Origin: JBFGWM01 sp041588495
GTDB taxonomy: Bacteria; Pseudomonadota; Gammaproteobacteria; Pseudomonadales; JBFGWM01
Length of the DNA stretch: 5,586 nucleotides
Reading direction: 5' to 3'
Assembly (NCBI GenBank): GCA_041588495.1
Contig: JBFGWM010000195.1
Coordinates: 1-5,586, forward strand
The notes below the pieces were generated by a model that had not been told where the DNA came from, searched no databases, and saw only the letters and a list, made by a program, of their open reading frames with translations. Every line of letters begins with the position of its first letter. The stretch's first letter is position 1. The translations under genes and the position numbers were made by a program. This document shows, piece after piece, positions 1-5,586 of this stretch.

Positions 1-1511
1 CCGCGGTCAACGGGGTTGACGTGTTCCGCGTGTTCGACGCCATGAATGACCCGCGCAACCTGCGCCGCGCGATCGAGGCGGTGCTGAAACAGGGCAGGCA
101 CGCGCAGGGCACCCTCTCCTACACGGTGAGCCCGGTGCACAACCTCAGCATGTGGGTCGATTTCGCGTCGCGACTGCAGGACATGGGCGCGAACTCCGTC
201 GCCATCAAGGACATGGCCGGATTGCTGACGCCCTATACCGGTTTCGAACTGGTCAGCCGGCTCAAGGAGTCGCTGGAAATCCCGGTGCACATTCATTGCC
301 ACGGCACGACCGGGCTGTCCACCGCAACCATCCTCAAGTGTGTCGAGGCCGGCGCCGACAACGTCGACACCGCGATCTCCTCCATGAGCATGACCTATGG
401 CCATTCGCCGACCGAGGCGGTGGTGGCGATTTTCCGCGAAACCGGGCGCGATACCGGGCTCGACATCGAGTTGCTGGAAGAGATCGCCGCTTATTTCCGC
501 AAGGTGAGAAAGAAATACGCGAAGTTCGAGGGCAGCCTGCGTGGCGTCGACTCGCGGATCCTGGTTGCCCAGGTCCCGGGCGGCATGCTCACCAACATGG
601 AGAACCAGTTGCGCGAGCAGGGCGCCGCCGACCGCATGGACGAGGTGCTGGAGGAGATTCCGCGGGTGCGCGAGGACCTCGGTTTCCTGCCCCTGGTCAC
701 CCCCACCTCGCAGATCGTCGGCACCCAGGCGGTCCTCAACGTGCTCACCGGGGAACGCTACAAGAGTATCTCCAAGGAGACCGCGGGGGTCCTGCGCGGC
801 GAATACGGCGCCACCCCGGCGCCCGTGAACAAGGCCCTGCAGCAGCGCGTGCTCGACGGTGACCGCCCGGTGACCTGCCGCCCGGCGGACCTGCTGGAAC
901 CGGAAGTGGACAAGCTGACCCGCGAACTCGAGGGCATCGTGGCCGAGAAAGGCATTCGTCTCGCCGAGCAGAAAATTGACGATGTGCTGACCTATGCGCT
1001 GTTCCCCCAGGTCGGGCTCAAGTTCCTCGAGAACCGTGGCAACCCGGATGCCTTCGAACCGGCGCCGGACGCAGAGGAATCGGCCCCGGCGCCGCCGGTG
1101 GCGGCTGCGTCTGCCGCCGCGAGGCCGACGGACAACCCGGGCCCCGCGGTGTACACGGTCAACGTGAACGGCGTGTCCTACGTCGTCGAGGTCACCGAGG
1201 GCGGTGATATCGCCAGCCTGCAGCCACGCACCGGCGCCGCTGCGCCGCCCGCGCCAGAGCCGCCCGCCGCCACGGCAGCGGCCTCCGGCGGCACGGGCGC
1301 CACCCCGGTGCCGGCACCGATGGCCGGGACCATCGTCAAGGTGGTGGCCGGCGAGGGGCGGAAGGTCGCCGCGGGCGATGTCATCCTGGTACTCGAGGCC
1401 ATGAAGATGGAGACCGAGGTGCGCACGCCCCGCGCGGGAACCGTGCAGCAGGTCAACGTCAAGGCGGGGGATCCCGTCGCGGTGGGTGACGCGCTGATGC
1501 TGATCGGCTGA
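1..1511 (+). CDS. oadA: Oxaloacetate decarboxylase alpha subunit (biotin-carrying), 5'-truncated by window edge
   Basis: The alpha subunit moves the carboxyl group of oxaloacetate onto its own biotin, giving pyruvate; carboxybiotin is then decarboxylated by the membrane beta subunit. The reading frame is open from base 3 (AVNGVDVFRVFDAMND), so the GTG at 21 is internal and roughly 100 N-terminal residues are missing, including the first metal-binding Asp. Numbering residues from base 21, the carboxyltransferase barrel continues with SYTVSPVH (33-40), the active-site Lys in AIKDMAG (K63) and the metal-binding HCH motif (H92, H94). The conserved PYC/OADA region follows (about 165-335, with GGMLTNMENQL and PLVTPTSQIVGTQAV). 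Ala/Pro-rich linkers (about 345-377 and 401-433) flank a beta segment, VYTVNVNGVSYVVEV. The C-terminal biotinyl domain carries EAMKMET with K462 as the biotinylated Lys. PycB, the pyruvate carboxylase B subunit, has the same architecture; the oadB gene 22 bases downstream decides for the decarboxylase. Confidence 0.95.
   Translation, partial: AVNGVDVFRVFDAMNDPRNLRRAIEAVLKQGRHAQGTLSYTVSPVHNLSMWVDFASRLQDMGANSVAIKDMAGLLTPYTGFELVSRLKESLEIPVHIHCHGTTGLSTATILKCVEAGADNVDTAISSMSMTYGHSPTEAVVAIFRETGRDTGLDIELLEEIAAYFRKVRKKYAKFEGSLRGVDSRILVAQVPGGMLTNMENQLREQGAADRMDEVLEEIPRVREDLGFLPLVTPTSQIVGTQAVLNVLTGERYKSISKETAGVLRGEYGATPAPVNKALQQRVLDGDRPVTCRPADLLEPEVDKLTRELEGIVAEKGIRLAEQKIDDVLTYALFPQVGLKFLENRGNPDAFEPAPDAEESAPAPPVAAASAAARPTDNPGPAVYTVNVNGVSYVVEVTEGGDIASLQPRTGAAAPPAPEPPAATAAASGGTGATPVPAPMAGTIVKVVAGEGRKVAAGDVILVLEAMKMETEVRTPRAGTVQQVNVKAGDPVAVGDALMLIG
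1404..1406 (+). other. Biotinylated lysine codon of OadA
   Basis: This AAG codon is the Lys in the AMKM signature of the biotinyl domain, 35 residues from the C-terminus. That is the usual spacing for biotin carrier domains, in which a biotin protein ligase modifies this Lys. The preceding PAPMAGTIVKV and the following TPRAGTV segments are the two conserved strands of the domain. Confidence 0.93.
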
Positions 1512-1520
1512 GCGCGGCAC

Positions 1521-1524
1521 GGAA
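1521..1524 (+). promoter_or_regulatory. Weak ribosome binding site of oadB
   Basis: GGAA lies nine bases before the ATG at 1534, in the 22-base gap after oadA. It is only a partial Shine-Dalgarno match. Translation of oadB may therefore depend partly on ribosomes finishing oadA, which is inference. The start itself is not in doubt: an in-frame stop lies at 1501-1503, and no ATG, GTG or TTG falls in frame between it and 1534. Confidence 0.45.
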
Positions 1525-1533
1525 CCCGCGGGC

Positions 1534-2724
1534 ATGGATAACCTGCTACAGCTCTGGCACAGCACCGGGCTTTATCACCTGACTCCCGGCCAGTCGGTGA
1601 TGATCGGTGTCGGGCTGCTGCTCCTGTTTCTCGCCATCGTGCGCGGTTTTGAACCGCTGCTGCTGGTGCCCATTGGTTTCGGCGGCATCCTCGCCAACAT
1701 TCCCGGTGCGGGCCTGTCCTCCGCCGCGGGCACGTGCATCGCTTATGCCGGCGCCGAGTGTGCGAAAGTCGCCGACGCCAACGGCATTCTCTACCTCTTC
1801 TACCTGATCGGCATCGAGAGCGGCGCCTTTCCCCTGATGATCTTCATGGGCGTCGGAGCGATGACCGATTTCGGTCCGCTGCTCGCGAATCCCAAGACCC
1901 TGTTCCTCGGGGCGGCAGCGCAATTCGGCATTTTCGCCTCGCTGCTCGGGGCCCTGTCCCTGAACCTGTTCGGCTTCGAGGGTTTCACCTTCACCCTGCA
2001 GGACGCTGCCGCGATTGCCATCATCGGCGGCGCCGACGGGCCGACCGCGATCTACGTGGCCAGTCGCCTGGCGCCGGAACTGCTCGGCGCGATCGCGGTG
2101 GCCGCCTACTCCTACATGGCCCTGGTGCCGCTGATCCAGCCGCCGATCATGCGTGCCCTCACCACCCGCGCCGAGCGTGCCATCGCCATGACCCAGTTGC
2201 GCAGCGTGCCGCGCACCGAGAAGATCGTGTTCCCGTTGCTGTTGCTGGTGCTGGTCGCGCTGTTGTTACCGGATGCCGCGCCCCTGCTCGGCATGTTCTG
2301 TTTCGGCAACCTGATGCGCGAGTGCGGGGTCGTGCAGCGGCTCAGCGACACCACCCAGAATGCGCTCATCAACATTGTCACCATCTTTCTGGGTCTCGCG
2401 GTGGGTTCGAAACTGGACGCCGAGAAGTTCCTGCATGCCAAGACGCTTGGCATCCTCGCCATCGGCATGGGCGCGTTCATGATCGGTACCGCCGCCGGCG
2501 TGCTCATGGGCAAGCTCATGAACCTGCTTTCGCGGGATCCGATCAATCCGCTGATCGGCGCCGCGGGTGTGTCCGCGGTACCCATGGCGGCACGCGTGGC
2601 CAACAAGGTCGGCCTCGAGGCAAACCCGCACAATTTCCTGCTCATGCATGCCATGGGACCCAATGTCGCAGGGGTCATCGGGTCGGCGGTCGCTGCCGGC
2701 GTGCTGCTCAATTTCACCGGCTGA
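1534..2724 (+). CDS. oadB: Oxaloacetate decarboxylase beta subunit, Na+-translocating
   Basis: This polytopic inner-membrane subunit decarboxylates carboxybiotin on OadA and couples the reaction to Na+ export. The 396 residues show about ten hydrophobic segments (for example 21-37, 84-108, 122-146, 181-205, 230-247, 303-328 and 371-394). The family signature GGADGPTAIY includes D168, then AAYSYMALVPLIQPP includes Y194, and a third motif, NPLIGAAGVSAVPMAAR, includes N338, G342, S347 and R354. With a constant offset of 35 these match the Na+ and proton pathway residues described for Klebsiella OadB (D203, Y229, N373, G377, S382, R389), as I remember that numbering. The protein is therefore predicted to be an active pump with a shorter N-terminus than the Klebsiella protein. 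It lies 22 bases after oadA and is almost certainly co-transcribed. Glutaconyl-CoA or methylmalonyl-CoA decarboxylase beta subunits are close relatives, but the neighbouring oadA favours oxaloacetate. Confidence 0.95.
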   Translation: MDNLLQLWHSTGLYHLTPGQSVMIGVGLLLLFLAIVRGFEPLLLVPIGFGGILANIPGAGLSSAAGTCIAYAGAECAKVADANGILYLFYLIGIESGAFPLMIFMGVGAMTDFGPLLANPKTLFLGAAAQFGIFASLLGALSLNLFGFEGFTFTLQDAAAIAIIGGADGPTAIYVASRLAPELLGAIAVAAYSYMALVPLIQPPIMRALTTRAERAIAMTQLRSVPRTEKIVFPLLLLVLVALLLPDAAPLLGMFCFGNLMRECGVVQRLSDTTQNALINIVTIFLGLAVGSKLDAEKFLHAKTLGILAIGMGAFMIGTAAGVLMGKLMNLLSRDPINPLIGAAGVSAVPMAARVANKVGLEANPHNFLLMHAMGPNVAGVIGSAVAAGVLLNFTG

Positions 2725-2741
2725 GGGCCTTCACGGGGGCG

Positions 2742-2750
2742 TGTTAGACT
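2742..2750 (+). promoter_or_regulatory. Possible extended -10 promoter for the receiver-like and ABC1 genes
   Basis: TGTTAGACT resembles an extended -10 element (TGn followed by TAGACT, four of six matches to TATAAT). It stands 36 bases before the ATG at 2787, in the only sizeable gap after oadB. No good -35 box lies at the right distance; TTCACG at 2730-2735 is too close. The gap 2725-2786 shows no convincing terminator hairpin, so read-through from oadB is also possible. Confidence 0.3.
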
Positions 2751-2774
2751 GTATGTTCAATAAGTCGGCTGGGG

Positions 2775-2782
2775 ACGGCAGG
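2775..2782 (+). promoter_or_regulatory. Ribosome binding site of the receiver-like gene
   Basis: The purine-rich stretch ACGGCAGG ends four bases before the ATG at 2787 and gives a modest Shine-Dalgarno match (AGG). In this frame an upstream TAG at 2745-2747 limits alternative starts, and no ATG, GTG or TTG lies between it and 2787. Confidence 0.4.
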
Positions 2783-2786
2783 TGCG

Positions 2787-3299
2787 ATGGACAAGACTAT
2801 CCGGGCGGTGATCGCCGACAATGACGCCGCGCGCGCCTGCGCGCTGGCCGAGCAGATCGAGGGCGCGGGGGACGCCCGCGTGGGCTTCGAGACCGCGTGC
2901 ATTTCCTCCCTGGCCGACCTGGTCGACCACCTCGCAAAAAATCCCTCTGACGTGGTGCTTGCCCACGTTTCCCTGGATGCGGGGGACAAGGAGTCGACCG
3001 AGGCCGTGAGCCGCGTGAACCACCAGTACCCGGACCTGCCGCAAGTCCTGCTGGTGGCGCCGGGCACGGCACTGGAGCAGCAGGTCGAGTGGGTGCATCG
3101 TGGCGCGCAGGACGTGATCGAGGACACCGCGGACGGCGCGGCCCTGGCGCGCTCCATCCGCCTGTCGGTCGAACGCAAGCACCTGGTCAACGACGTCCAG
3201 CAGGCCCTGCGCCTGGAGCAGGAAACCGTGGTCAAGATGCAGGGATTCATCGACGAACTGGTCGGTTACGCGACCCGCTCCTCCATGGGGGAGCGCTGA
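2787..3299 (+). CDS. Receiver-like (pseudo-receiver) protein lacking the phosphoacceptor Asp
   Basis: This 170-residue soluble protein is probably a single CheY-like receiver fold with a helical tail. Receiver features seen are the first strand plus acidic residues (AVIADND, D11 and D13), a third strand DVVLAHVSL (55-63), a fourth strand QVLLVAPG (86-93), and GAQDVIED followed by ALARSIRLSVERK (106-131). That last segment closely resembles the GAQDYLVK...LARAIRYAIERKR end of receivers found in GGDEF/PAS regulators. The key residues are lost: H60 replaces the phosphorylated Asp, V90 the Thr/Ser, and E112 the Lys. Ordinary phosphorylation is therefore unlikely, and the protein may act by binding a partner (inference). 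Residues 132-160 are probably a long helix or coiled coil; there is no output domain, signal peptide or membrane segment. It sits 55 bases before the ABC1 kinase gene, on the same strand. The function is unknown; the fold call is fairly firm. Confidence 0.8.
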   Translation: MDKTIRAVIADNDAARACALAEQIEGAGDARVGFETACISSLADLVDHLAKNPSDVVLAHVSLDAGDKESTEAVSRVNHQYPDLPQVLLVAPGTALEQQVEWVHRGAQDVIEDTADGAALARSIRLSVERKHLVNDVQQALRLEQETVVKMQGFIDELVGYATRSSMGER

Positions 3300-3300
3300 T

Positions 3301-3317
3301 CCGGGCCCGTGGCCCGG
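3301..3317 (+). repeat. Perfect GC inverted repeat (hairpin) between the receiver-like and ABC1 genes
   Basis: CCGGGCC, a three-base loop CGT, then GGCCCGG form a perfect 7-bp all-GC stem just after the stop codon at 3297-3299. No run of T follows, so a classical intrinsic terminator is not supported. A related GGGCCCGG at 3339-3346 could pair instead with the CCGGGCCC at 3301-3308, and a smaller 5-bp hairpin (3328-3332 with 3339-3343) is also possible. It may act as an mRNA processing, attenuation or stability element, or be a by-product of high GC content. Confidence 0.5.
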
Positions 3318-3344
3318 TTCCGACCCTGGCCCCGCCGCGGGCCC

Positions 3345-3348
3345 GGAG
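3345..3348 (+). promoter_or_regulatory. Ribosome binding site of the ABC1 kinase gene
   Basis: GGAG lies six bases before the ATG at 3355, a good Shine-Dalgarno match with good spacing. Its first two bases belong to the GGGCCCGG element that can pair with 3301-3308, so the site could be partly hidden in RNA structure. No in-frame start codon occurs between 3298 and 3355, which supports this start. Confidence 0.6.
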
Positions 3349-3354
3349 CCGCAC

Positions 3355-4680
3355 ATGGCGGACGACGAACTAGACACCACCCCACTGACCCGCATGCTCA
3401 AGCTCGGTTCCCTGGCCGGGCGGGTGGGCGCGTCCATGGCGGGCAACGCGGTGTCCAACGTGTTCCGTTCCCTGGAGGGCCGCGACATCCAGCGCAGCCG
3501 CAACCAGGTGCGCAACGCCCTGCGCGTGGTCGAGACCCTGGGGCGCATGAAGGGCGTGCCGATGAAGATCGGCCAGATGCTCAGCCTCCACGAGCACATG
3601 CTGCCCCGCGAGGTCGCCGAGATCCTCCGCTCCCTGCAACAGAACGCGCCGGCGGTGCCGTTCGAGCAGTTGCTCGAGGTGATCCGCAGGGAAACCGGCA
3701 AGGATTTCGCCCGGGTCGATCACATAGAGCCCGAGCCCTGGGCCGCGGCATCCATCGGGCAGATTCATCGCGCCACCCTGAAGGATGGTCGCGAGGTGGT
3801 GTTCAAGGTCCAGTACCCGGGCATCGACCGCGTCATCGAGGCCGACATGAAGAACCTCAAGGGCGTGATGAAACTGCTGTTCTCCCTGTTCACGCGCATG
3901 GATACGGGCCCGGTCTGGGCCGAACTCAACGACCGCCTGCTCGAGGAACTCGATTACCTCAAGGAGGCGGACAACCTGCGGCGCATGGCCGAACTGGCGG
4001 CCGGCCAGCCGGGCATCGTCATGCCGGTGGTGATCGAGGAACTTACCGGTCGCCATGTCCTGTGCATGAGCTTCGAACCTTCGTTGAGTCCCGACGAGGC
4101 CTGCTCGGGGGATTGGCCTGCTGCGCTCCGCGACCAGTGGGGCCAGGCGATCTTCGAGTTCATTATCCAGGGCCTGTTGCGACACCGGTTCATCCACGCC
4201 GACCCCAACCTGGCCAACTTCGGTTTCCGCGACGACGGCACCGTGGTGGTCTACGACTTCGGCTGCATGAAGGAAGTGCCGGCGGTGCTTTCCCACAGTT
4301 ATTCCCTGCTCGCGCGGGCGGTGCTGGACGGGCGCTACGAGGACGTCCAGCAGACCCTGTACCGGGTGGGCGTGCACAAGATCAGCGGTGAGCCGATGTC
4401 CCTGCACATGCTGCGGGACATTGCCACCATCGTCCGCCGTCCCTTCGAGGATGAGGAGGGCTATCGCTTCGGCAGCGATAGCACACTGTACAAGGACCTG
4501 CAGAATGTCGCCGTGACCCACTGGCAGGAATCCATGGGCATGACCTTTCCCCACGACGTGGTGTTCGTCGACCGCACCCTGAGCGGGCACTTTGGCAATC
4601 TGATGCGTCTTGGTTCGGGTGGTCCGTGGCGCAGGATGCTGCTGGAGATCGTCGACGTGGCGTTGGCGCAGCCGAACTGA
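3355..4680 (+). CDS. ABC1/AarF/COQ8-family (UbiB-like) atypical kinase or ATPase
   Basis: This 441-residue protein belongs to the ABC1 (UbiB, COQ8/ADCK) family of protein-kinase-like ATPases; its best-known members support ubiquinone biosynthesis. The diagnostic KxGQ motif lies in MKIGQMLSL (K71-Q74). The Ala-rich nucleotide loop that replaces the kinase glycine loop is WAAASIGQIHRA (129-140), followed by the ATP-binding Lys in VVFKVQYPG (K151). EELDYLKEADN (197-207), the catalytic-loop equivalent HADPNLANFGF (H281, D283, N288) and the metal-binding DFG (D301-G303) complete the kinase core. All key residues are present, so it should bind ATP. It ends in a soluble-looking C-terminal helical region and lacks the hydrophobic C-terminal segments of E. 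coli UbiB (546 residues), so it looks closer to the COQ8/ADCK3 group. I do not assign ubiB. The preceding receiver-like gene is probably co-transcribed; the next gene is convergent, 13 bases away. Its lipid or quinone substrate is not shown by the sequence. Confidence 0.9.
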   Translation: MADDELDTTPLTRMLKLGSLAGRVGASMAGNAVSNVFRSLEGRDIQRSRNQVRNALRVVETLGRMKGVPMKIGQMLSLHEHMLPREVAEILRSLQQNAPAVPFEQLLEVIRRETGKDFARVDHIEPEPWAAASIGQIHRATLKDGREVVFKVQYPGIDRVIEADMKNLKGVMKLLFSLFTRMDTGPVWAELNDRLLEELDYLKEADNLRRMAELAAGQPGIVMPVVIEELTGRHVLCMSFEPSLSPDEACSGDWPAALRDQWGQAIFEFIIQGLLRHRFIHADPNLANFGFRDDGTVVVYDFGCMKEVPAVLSHSYSLLARAVLDGRYEDVQQTLYRVGVHKISGEPMSLHMLRDIATIVRRPFEDEEGYRFGSDSTLYKDLQNVAVTHWQESMGMTFPHDVVFVDRTLSGHFGNLMRLGSGGPWRRMLLEIVDVALAQPN

Positions 4681-4693
4681 ATGCGGGACGGGG

Positions 4694-5586
4694 TCAGTGG
4701 GCGAGGACTTTCAGCGCGCGCATCATGCCCTGCAGGTGTGAGAGCTTGATCGGCTTGGGCAGGTATTCGTTCATGCCGACATCGAGACAGTGGCTGCGGG
4801 TGCCGCTCTCAAGGTTGGCGGTGACCGCGATGATGGGCACCGTGGCGCCATGGCCGCCCAGCTTGCGAATCGCCCGGGTGGCGTCGAAACCGTCCATCTT
4901 CGGCATGTCGAGGTCCATCAGCACCAGGTCGTAATCCTTGTTGCGGGCCTTTTCCACGGCGACCTCGCCGTTCTCGGCGAGGTCCACGTCGCAGCCCATT
5001 TTCTTCAGCATCCCGCTGGCGACGATCTGGTTGATGTTGTTGTCCTCGGCGAGGAGGACCTGGATTTTTTTCCGCCCGGCGCCGGTCTCGGTAACAGACT
5101 CATCGTCCGGGTGGCCTGCGGTTTCCACCGGGCGATTCCCCTCGGGGAGGGTGACCGAGAAGGTGAACTCGGAGCCCTTGCCCTCCTCGCTGGTGACCGT
5201 GATCTCGCCGTCCATCGAGCGCGCAGAGGCCAGGGCAATGGGCAGGCCGAGGCCGATGCCGCCGTGGCGCCGCGTCGACGAGTCGTCGCCCTGCACGAAG
5301 CTGTCGAAGATGCTCTCGATGCGGTTGCTGGCGATGCCCACGCCGGTGTCGGTGACCACGAAATGGAGGCGCACATGATGGCTTTCCGCCGGCTCCGCCT
5401 CGACCTTCAGCGAAACTGATCCGTTGTCCGTGAACTTGACCGCGTTGCTGAGCAGGTTGATGAGAATCTGGCGGATTCGCTCGGGATCGCCGATGACGTG
5501 ATCAGGAACCTGGGGCGCGACCTTGATCAGGTAGTTGAGGCATTTCTCGTTGGCCATGGGGCGCAGGAACAGGTCGACCTCCTCGA
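4694..5586 (-). CDS. Hybrid sensor histidine kinase, C-terminal part (ATPase plus receiver), truncated by window edge
   Basis: The frame runs off the right edge (EEVDLFLRPMANEK at the start), so the sensor and His-containing dimerisation domain lie outside. The ATG at 5557 is internal; residues are numbered from it. The ATPase domain shows the N box (NLLSNAVKFT, N38), the G1 box DTGVGI (70-75), an F box around IFDSFVQ and the G2 box GGIGLGL (99-105), ending near 138. After a roughly 25-residue linker comes a complete receiver (about 164-287): acidic pair E171/D172, phosphoacceptor D215 in LVLMDLDMP, T246 and K268 in YLPKPI. The protein stops about 20 residues after that Lys, so no HPt domain is attached and a separate HPt partner is expected. 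The arrangement resembles BarA-type hybrid kinases. The input signal and target cannot be told from this fragment. Its stop codon is 13 bases from the end of the ABC1 gene, in convergent orientation. Confidence 0.93.
   Translation of the reverse strand, partial: EEVDLFLRPMANEKCLNYLIKVAPQVPDHVIGDPERIRQILINLLSNAVKFTDNGSVSLKVEAEPAESHHVRLHFVVTDTGVGIASNRIESIFDSFVQGDDSSTRRHGGIGLGLPIALASARSMDGEITVTSEEGKGSEFTFSVTLPEGNRPVETAGHPDDESVTETGAGRKKIQVLLAEDNNINQIVASGMLKKMGCDVDLAENGEVAVEKARNKDYDLVLMDLDMPKMDGFDATRAIRKLGGHGATVPIIAVTANLESGTRSHCLDVGMNEYLPKPIKLSHLQGMMRALKVLAH

Noticed and set aside
21..23. GTG at 21 as the start of the first gene
   Set aside because: The frame is open upstream to base 3 and encodes conserved OadA sequence (VNGVDVFRVFDAMND), so the gene begins before the window.
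1734..2747. A 337-codon plus-strand frame overlapping oadB
   Set aside because: The Arg/His-rich translation without motifs, wholly over oadB, is typical of GC-rich shadow frames.
3301..3317. GC hairpin as an intrinsic terminator
   Set aside because: No T-rich tract follows the stem; the next bases are TTCCGACC, so the terminator criterion is not met.
2757..3701. A 314-codon open frame on the minus strand across the receiver-like gene and the start of the kinase gene
   Set aside because: The Arg/Ser/Pro-rich low-complexity translation, spanning two supported genes and their gap, marks it as a shadow frame.
3309..4391. A 360-codon plus-strand frame overlapping the kinase gene
   Set aside because: It is extremely rich in Arg, Gly and Pro and out of frame with the well-supported ABC1 motifs.
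3370..4590. A 406-codon open frame on the minus strand, opposite the ABC1 kinase gene
   Set aside because: Its translation is rich in His, Gly, Val and Arg and shows no recognisable motif. It lies opposite a clearly real gene, and long antisense frames are expected in GC-rich codon-biased DNA.
5555..5557. ATG (minus strand) as the start of the histidine kinase fragment
   Set aside because: The frame continues to the window edge with conserved linker sequence before the ATPase domain, and a protein starting here would lack its phosphorylated His domain.

Overview
The window is GC-rich (roughly two thirds G+C by eye), tightly packed bacterial DNA. It holds five protein genes, two of them cut by the window ends. 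A sodium-pumping oxaloacetate decarboxylase, a COQ8/UbiB-type kinase (a family tied to ubiquinone) and a BarA-like hybrid histidine kinase together suggest a proteobacterium. A gammaproteobacterium, perhaps from a sodium-rich habitat, is my best guess, but that is inference. I see no mobile element, CRISPR array, tRNA or rRNA.

Layout. Positions 1-1511 (+) hold the 3' five sixths or so of oadA, the biotin-carrying alpha subunit of oxaloacetate decarboxylase. Positions 1534-2724 (+) hold oadB, the membrane beta subunit that carries Na+. These two form an operon, and the small gamma subunit gene (oadG) is expected just upstream, outside the window. A 62-base gap with a weak promoter-like element leads to a 170-residue protein at 2787-3299 (+). 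It has the fold signature of a response-regulator receiver domain but lacks the phosphorylatable aspartate. After a 55-base gap containing a perfect GC-rich hairpin comes an ABC1/AarF/COQ8 family kinase-like protein at 3355-4680 (+). On the opposite strand, and convergent with it after only 13 bases, is the C-terminal part of a hybrid sensor histidine kinase (4694 to beyond 5586): ATPase domain plus an intact receiver domain.

How the genes may work together. OadA and OadB decarboxylate oxaloacetate to pyruvate and use the energy to export Na+. The receiver-like protein and the ABC1 kinase probably share a transcript. The hybrid kinase is transcribed separately and would pass phosphate from its own receiver to an HPt protein encoded elsewhere. 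No sequence evidence links the signalling genes to the sodium pump.

The most unusual item is the degenerate receiver protein. It keeps the N-terminal acidic residues but has His at the phosphoacceptor position, Val at the Thr/Ser position and Glu at the conserved Lys position. I found no clear evidence for a wholly new multi-gene system in this window.
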